From Pseudonocardia cypriaca (GTDB lineage: Bacteria; Actinomycetota; Actinomycetes; Mycobacteriales; Pseudonocardiaceae), in NCBI RefSeq assembly GCF_006717045.1, contig NZ_VFPH01000002.1, forward strand, positions 1,550,001 to 1,614,000: DNA of 64,000 bases, in the 5' to 3' direction. The notes beneath the pieces are model-generated. The model saw only the letters and a list, made by a program, of their open reading frames with translations. It was not told where the DNA came from and searched no databases. The position numbers and the translations under genes were made by a program. Below are positions 60,063 to 64,000 of the stretch, piece after piece; positions within the stretch are counted from its first letter, which is position 1, and each line of letters opens with the position of its first letter.

Positions 60063-60072
60063 TTGGGATCGA

Positions 60073-60110
60073 TCGTTCCCATACTCGGCGGCACGCTAGT
60101 ACGGGAACGA
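60073..60110. promoter_or_regulatory. Inverted-repeat operator between MFS and TetR genes
   Basis: TCGTTCCCATACT (60073-60085) and AGTACGGGAACGA (60098-60110) are 13-bp arms with one mismatch, separated by 12 bp, in the 75-bp divergent gap. It is a good candidate TetR-type operator controlling both genes. Confidence 0.7.
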
Positions 60111-60137
60111 ACGCTCCACAACTGGTACCCTCTGGCC

Positions 60138-60719
60138 ATGCCGCGACCGCGGGAGTTCGACGAGGACGACGTCGTCGCGCGCGCCACCGACCTGTTCTGG
60201 CGACGCGGCTACCACGCCACGTCGGTGCGCGACCTCGGCGACGCGCTCAGCCTCTCGGCCAGCAGCCTGTACCGCACCTTCGGCGACAAGCACGCGCTGT
60301 TCCTGCGCGCGCTCGACCACTACCGGGCCACCGACTCCGCCGAGGCCCGCGACCACCTGCTACGCCCCGGCCCGGCCCCGGAGGTGCTGCGCGAGTGGCT
60401 GACCAGGATGGTCGACCTGCCCGAGGAGGGCGCGGCTGCCCGCGGGTGCTTCGTGGTCAACACCGCCACCGAGCTCGGCGCCGACGACCCCGCCGTCGAC
60501 GAGCGCACCCAGGCGGCGTTCGGCGTCACGCGCGACTCACTGCGGGAGGTGCTGGAACGCGGCCGCCGTGACGGGGAGCTGCGCACCGACCTCGACGTGG
60601 CCGCCACCGCCGAGTCGCTGTTCACGCTCGTGCTCGGGCTGCGGGTGCGGGCGCGGGCCGGCCACGGGCCGGCCGAACTGACGAGCGTGATCGACACGAC
60701 GATCAGGTCATTGCGATGA
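60138..60719 (+). CDS. TetR-family regulator of MFS transporter
   Basis: 193 residues. The N-terminal helix-turn-helix is EFDEDDVVARATDLFWRRGYHATSVRDLGDALSLSASSLYRTFGDKHALFLRALDHY. A TetR_C-type domain follows (GCFVVNTATELGADDPAVDERTQAAF), as in AcrR/YxaF-like regulators. The long upstream open frame is a shadow of the MFS gene; the ATG at 60138 starts the family N-terminus. It is divergent from the MFS transporter. Confidence 0.92.
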   Translation: MPRPREFDEDDVVARATDLFWRRGYHATSVRDLGDALSLSASSLYRTFGDKHALFLRALDHYRATDSAEARDHLLRPGPAPEVLREWLTRMVDLPEEGAAARGCFVVNTATELGADDPAVDERTQAAFGVTRDSLREVLERGRRDGELRTDLDVAATAESLFTLVLGLRVRARAGHGPAELTSVIDTTIRSLR

Positions 60720-60757
60720 GTCCCGCTCCGACCTCGCGCTGAGCTCCGCGAAGTCGC

Positions 60758-61573
60758 TCAGTCCGACCACGGCGTGACGGGGCGCTGCCGCGACACCCCG
60801 TCCACGGTCACGTCCACCCGCTCGTCGAAGAAACAGATCAGGCCGGTGAGCTCATGCGCGTCCGGTAGCGGCGCCTCGTAGGTCCACGCCAGGTCCCTGC
60901 CGTCACGCGCCAGGTAGGACGCCACGCCCTTGTACGCGCACGCGGTCCGGGTCGGGCTCGGCTCCAGAAGGTCGAGCCGCGCGTCCTCACGAGGCAGATA
61001 GGTGCGCATCGGCAGGGACGTCTCGAACACCAGGACGGGGCGGGTGGACTCGGCGAGCACCTGCCCGTCCCGCTCCACGCGCACCTGACGGGAGCTGTGC
61101 CGGATGTCGACCCGATGGAACGGGTCGCGCGGATGGGCGACGATCTCGTCTTCCTCCTCGAGCCAGTCGAACGCGGCGAAGTCGAGCAGGACGAACCCGG
61201 CGAGGTCCGGATCGGCCGGGCGAAAGGCTCCGCCGACCCGGTCGACACCGGCCGCGCGCAGGGTCAGCGGCTCACCGGCTGTCGTGTGTGCGCCGAACGC
61301 CGTCGACGGGGTGAGCACCGTCGGCAGCCCCTCCCGCAGCCGCTCGGGTCTCCGCGGCACGTCCTCGGCGGGAGCCGGCACGAGCTCACCGCGGATGTCC
61401 GCCAGCGGCACGGCGTAGGTCGGAACGACCCGGTGCGGCTCCCAGACGACGAGCGCGCCCGTCGTGTCGACCGCCGTGCTGCCGTCGACCAGCGCCCGGA
61501 TCCGCTTCCCCGTCGGCTCGTAGCGCAGCTCGTCGAACAAGCGCACGAACTGCGGGAACATCTGCACGGCCAT
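60758..61573 (-). CDS. DUF427 double-domain protein
   Basis: 271 residues with two DUF427 domains. The first is near residues 20-120 (KRIRALVDGSTAVDTTGALVVWEPHRVVPTYAVP). The second is near 150-262 (RVDIRHSSRQVRVERDGQVLAES, VFETSLPMRTYLPREDARLDLLEPSPTRTACAYKGVASY). The E-T-S...YLP...YKG signature marks the domain. Biochemical function is not established. No signal peptide is seen, so it is probably cytosolic. Confidence 0.9.
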   Translation of the reverse strand: MAVQMFPQFVRLFDELRYEPTGKRIRALVDGSTAVDTTGALVVWEPHRVVPTYAVPLADIRGELVPAPAEDVPRRPERLREGLPTVLTPSTAFGAHTTAGEPLTLRAAGVDRVGGAFRPADPDLAGFVLLDFAAFDWLEEEDEIVAHPRDPFHRVDIRHSSRQVRVERDGQVLAESTRPVLVFETSLPMRTYLPREDARLDLLEPSPTRTACAYKGVASYLARDGRDLAWTYEAPLPDAHELTGLICFFDERVDVTVDGVSRQRPVTPWSD

Positions 61574-61603
61574 ACCCCACCGTGTCGTGGAAGGCCTGGC
61601 AGG

Positions 61604-62590
61604 TCAACGTACGAAGTGATCCCACCCGCCGGGCCCGCCGTCGTACCGGCGGCCGTCCACCAGCACCTCCGGCTCGCCATCGACCACCGTGCCGATCGCC
61701 CTCCAGTCCTCGGGAACGTCCCCGGGGAAGGTGGCGGCGAGCGCGTGGTCCTCACCGCCGGTGAGCAGCCAGTGCATCGGGTCGATGCCGAGCGCCGCGC
61801 CGACGTCGACCAGCCGGTCCGGCACGACCAGTGCCGCCGTGCGCACGTCGATCCGCACCCCGGACGCCCGCGCGACGTGTCCGAGGTCGGCGAGCAGCCC
61901 GTCCGAGACGTCGATCATGGCGGTGGCGCCCGCGTCGGCGGCCTGCGGCCCGGCGGCGTAGGGCGGCTCCGGCACCCGGTGCGCCGACACCACCGCCACC
62001 GGGGAGCGGAAGCCGCGCGCCAGTACCGCCCACCCGGCCGCCGCCCAGCCGACGCGCCCGGCCAGCGCGACGGTGTCACCTGCGCGAGCACCGGACCGCG
62101 TCACCGGGTCCCGCCCTTCGAGGGAACCCAGCGCCGTGACCGAGACGACGAGCGCCGGGGAGGAGGTCACGTCCCCGCCGACCACGCCAACACCCACCGA
62201 CCGGGCCTCCGCCCACAGGCCGTCGGTGAGACCGGCGAGCGTCTCGACCGGCATGTCGGCGGGGCAGGCGAGGCCCACCAGCAGCCCGGTCGGCACCGCG
62301 CCCATCGCCGCGACGTCCGCGAGGTTGGCCGCCGCCGCCTTGCGCCCGATCTGTTCCGGGCTGGACCAGTCGAGCCGGAAGTGCACGCCGGCCACGAGCA
62401 CGTCCGTGCACGCGACGACCCGTCCGTCGGGCGCGGCGAGGACGGCCGCGTCGTCGCCTGGCCCGAGCAACGTGGCAGGCGTGGACGGGCGGCCGTCGGT
62501 CAGCCGCGCGATCAGACCGAACTCGCCGATCCCGGCGAGTGTGTTCTGCGCCTCCGCTTCGCCCGTCGGGGACGGTTGCGATGTGGTCAC
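61604..62590 (-). CDS. thiL: Thiamine-monophosphate kinase
   Basis: 328-residue enzyme that phosphorylates thiamine monophosphate to thiamine pyrophosphate. Characteristic motifs are LGPGDDAAVL, VACTDVLVAGVHFRLDW, KAAAANLADVAAMGA, GVVGGDVTSSP, MIDVSDGLLADLGH and LLTGGEDHALAATF. GTG 62590 lies 8 nt after GGAGG; the GTG at 62599 has no spacing to it, so the shorter form is preferred. Core gene; in mycobacteria thiL is next to ung. Confidence 0.95.
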   Translation of the reverse strand: MTTSQPSPTGEAEAQNTLAGIGEFGLIARLTDGRPSTPATLLGPGDDAAVLAAPDGRVVACTDVLVAGVHFRLDWSSPEQIGRKAAAANLADVAAMGAVPTGLLVGLACPADMPVETLAGLTDGLWAEARSVGVGVVGGDVTSSPALVVSVTALGSLEGRDPVTRSGARAGDTVALAGRVGWAAAGWAVLARGFRSPVAVVSAHRVPEPPYAAGPQAADAGATAMIDVSDGLLADLGHVARASGVRIDVRTAALVVPDRLVDVGAALGIDPMHWLLTGGEDHALAATFPGDVPEDWRAIGTVVDGEPEVLVDGRRYDGGPGGWDHFVR

Positions 62591-62660
62591 AGGCGTCACC
62601 TCCGGTACGTTCGGCTTCCGACTCTCCTACGTCCGATGATCGAAGTGGAAGGGGCTCGCC

Positions 62661-62897
62661 GTGGTGCAGGCTTACATCCTGGTACAGACGGAGGTCGGCA
62701 AGGCCGCCGCCGTGGCCGCGGAGATCTCCGAGATCACCGGCGTGGTGTCGGCCGAGGACGTCACCGGACCCTACGACGTGATCGTGCGCGCCGAGGCCGA
62801 GGACGTCGACCAGCTGGGTCAGCTCGTCGTCGCGCAGGTGCAGGGCGTGGGCGGGATCACGCGCACGCTGACCTGCCCGGTGGTCCACCTCTCCTGA
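62661..62897 (+). CDS. Stand-alone Lrp/AsnC ligand-binding (RAM) domain protein
   Basis: 78 residues comprising only the alpha-beta RAM effector domain (VQAYILVQTEVGKAAAVAAEISEITGVVSAEDVTGPYDVIVRAEAEDVDQLGQLVVAQVQGVGGITRTLTCPVVH), without the DNA-binding half. Such small proteins probably bind amino acids and may modulate Lrp-type regulators. GTG 62661 has AAGGGG 6 nt upstream. It is commonly found beside thiL in actinobacteria. Confidence 0.93.
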   Translation: MVQAYILVQTEVGKAAAVAAEISEITGVVSAEDVTGPYDVIVRAEAEDVDQLGQLVVAQVQGVGGITRTLTCPVVHLS

Positions 62898-62908
62898 CGC
62901 CGGCGCTC

Positions 62909-63466
62909 GTGGGCACCCGGCTCTCCCCTCCCGTCGCGATCGCGATCGCGCTGCCGCTGCTGCTCGCCATCACGGTGGCCGCCATCGCGATCACCGCACG
63001 CGTACGCGGGGTCGGGGACCCGCCCCCGCCCGACACCGGCCCGCTCGCCGTGGCGCCGGTCGACTCGCCGGGCGCCACGGGCCCGGAGTGCACCGCGGTG
63101 CTTGCCGCGCTCCCCGCCGAGCTGGACGGCGCCGACGGGCCGATGCCGCCCCGACCGATCGTCGATGCCGCGAGCCTGCCGGGCGTACGCGCCTGGGCCG
63201 CCGCGCCCCGGCCCGTCGTGTTCCGCTGCGGGCTCCCCCGGCCGGCCGAGCTGACGCCGACCTCGGCCCTCCTGGAGGTGAACGGGGTGCGCTGGCTGCA
63301 GCTCGCCGACGGTCTCCCCCAACCCGTCCAGGTGAGCTACATCGCCGTGGACCGGCCGGTCTACCTCGCCATCACCACTCCGGTCGACGCAGGCAGCGCA
63401 CCCCTGCAGCAGCTGTCGGACGTGGTTCGCGAGACGCTGCCCGCCACAGCGGTGGCGGTGCGCTGA
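62909..63466 (+). CDS. DUF3515 membrane-anchored exported protein
   Basis: 185 residues (Rv2980-like). It starts at GTG 62909, with no clear ribosome-binding site. One N-terminal TM/signal anchor (about 9-30) is followed by an exported domain. It contains two conserved Cys (ECTAVLAALPAELDG and VVFRCGLPRP) that could pair, and LEVNGVRWLQL and VYLAITTP. Function is unknown. The family is an actinobacterial signature usually near thiL and ddl. Confidence 0.88.
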   Translation: MGTRLSPPVAIAIALPLLLAITVAAIAITARVRGVGDPPPPDTGPLAVAPVDSPGATGPECTAVLAALPAELDGADGPMPPRPIVDAASLPGVRAWAAAPRPVVFRCGLPRPAELTPTSALLEVNGVRWLQLADGLPQPVQVSYIAVDRPVYLAITTPVDAGSAPLQQLSDVVRETLPATAVAVR

Positions 63467-63491
63467 AGGTCGAGCACATACGATTCCGCGC

Positions 63492-64000
63492 ATGGTGACG
63501 ATGTCCCGGGCGACCGAGGACTACCTCAAGGCGATCTACCACCTCGCCCACCGGGGCGAGCCCGTCACCACGGGACAGCTCGCCAACGAGCTCGGCGTTT
63601 CGGCGCCGTCGGTCTCGGCCATGGTGAAGCGGTTGGAGGACGGCAGCCTGCTCACCCGCCCGGACAGCCGCACCCTGCAGCTCACCGCATCGGGCGAACG
63701 GGCGGCGCTGCGCGTCGTCCGCCGCCACCGCCTGCTGGAGACGTTCCTCGCCCGCGTGCTCGACGTGCCGTGGGACGAGGTGCACGCCGAGGCCGAGCTC
63801 CTGGAGCACGCGCTCTCCGAGCGGCTCGAGGAACGCATCGACGCCGCACTGGGCCATCCCACGCACGACCCGCACGGCGACCCGATCCCACCCCGCGACG
63901 GCCCGCACGAGGAGGGCTGGGGCGAGCCCCTCGACGCCGCACCCGCCGGCAGTCGGTTCCACGTAGACCGCGTGTCCGACCGCGACAGCGCCGCCCTGCG
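63492..64000 (+). CDS. DtxR/MntR-family metal-dependent repressor (3' truncated by window edge)
   Basis: Open from ATG 63492 to the window end (169 codons, no stop). The helix-turn-helix (TTGQLANELGVSAPSVSAMVKRLEDGSLLTR) and dimerisation/metal domain (RRHRLLETFLARVLDVPWDEVHAEAELLEHALSERLEERI) are clear. The metal-site residues resemble MntR more than DtxR/IdeR, with the Asp of EDYLK and Glu-x-x-Glu-His in AELLEHALS. The Lys in EDYLK replaces the second MntR glutamate. The start follows the DUF3515 stop by 25 bp. Target genes are not visible. Confidence 0.9.
   Translation, partial: MVTMSRATEDYLKAIYHLAHRGEPVTTGQLANELGVSAPSVSAMVKRLEDGSLLTRPDSRTLQLTASGERAALRVVRRHRLLETFLARVLDVPWDEVHAEAELLEHALSERLEERIDAALGHPTHDPHGDPIPPRDGPHEEGWGEPLDAAPAGSRFHVDRVSDRDSAAL

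Noticed and set aside
1..64000. tRNA, rRNA, riboswitch or replication origin
   Set aside because: No cloverleaf with a GGTTCGAATCC-type T-arm, no rRNA sequence, no TPP-like leader upstream of thiL, and no DnaA-box cluster was noticed. A covariance-model scan would settle this.

Overview
This window is a contiguous chromosomal segment of a very GC-rich actinobacterium. It has about 70% or more G+C by eye, frequent GTG starts, near-universal G/C third codon positions and many ATGA/GTGA stop-start overlaps. SepIVA, actinobacterial pyruvate carboxylase, F420-type luciferase-like enzymes, a DUF222/13E12 HNH protein and the rpmB-DAK2-recG-pyc-rsmD-coaD order point to Pseudonocardiaceae, perhaps Pseudonocardia. 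The genus is an inference. No tRNA, rRNA, CRISPR array, prophage or transposase was seen.

Layout. 0-1.7 kb: end of an OmpR-type response regulator and its histidine kinase. 1.7-10.8 kb: an unusual cluster of four paralogous EspI-like MinD/ParA ATPases, a lipoprotein, a FadR-type GntR regulator with a matching operator, a 775-residue membrane-anchored protein with an acidic Ser/Asp tail, and the DivIVA-like septal protein SepIVA. 10.8-11.6 kb: a gene-free nest of palindromes with two inverted copies of a ~178-bp element that has perfect terminal inverted repeats; a third copy lies at 44.7 kb. 11.6-23.1 kb: core block coaD, rsmD, pyc, a membrane protein, a MEDS/HATPase protein, recG, a DAK2-domain protein, rpmB and ung.

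23.0-29.5 kb: a seven-gene Mrp (mnhABCDEFG) cation/proton antiporter operon running into a gamma-carbonic-anhydrase-like gene and ung. 29.7-36.5 kb: an M20 peptidase divergent from a peptide-type ABC importer. 36.5-38.1 kb: a DUF222-HNH gene behind a consensus LexA box, with repeated GCGTTCCGCGGAACGC palindromes around it. 38.1-45.5 kb: LD-carboxypeptidase, a 34-codon small ORF, a sodium:solute symporter with a small membrane partner, a sugar ABC importer and a GNAT enzyme. 45.5-52.1 kb: glycolate utilisation, with glcB (malate synthase G) divergent from glcDEF. Glycolate oxidase would give glyoxylate and malate synthase would condense it with acetyl-CoA. The glcE gene carries two in-frame palindromic insertions.

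52.1-61.6 kb: accessory redox and stress genes, most paired with their own regulators: aldo/keto reductase and XRE/MmyB, TerD-vWA, luciferase-like oxidoreductase, TetR and zinc-type dehydrogenase, MFS and TetR, DUF427. 61.6-64 kb: the core block resumes with thiL, a stand-alone Lrp ligand domain, DUF3515 and the start of a DtxR/MntR-type regulator. The 23-61.6 kb stretch therefore looks like accessory DNA lying between ung and thiL, which are close neighbours in mycobacteria.

The strongest candidates for something undescribed are the EspI-like ATPase/SepIVA/acidic-scaffold cluster and the set of structured palindromic repeats: the TIR elements, the HNH-linked palindromes and the protein-coding palindromes in glcE.
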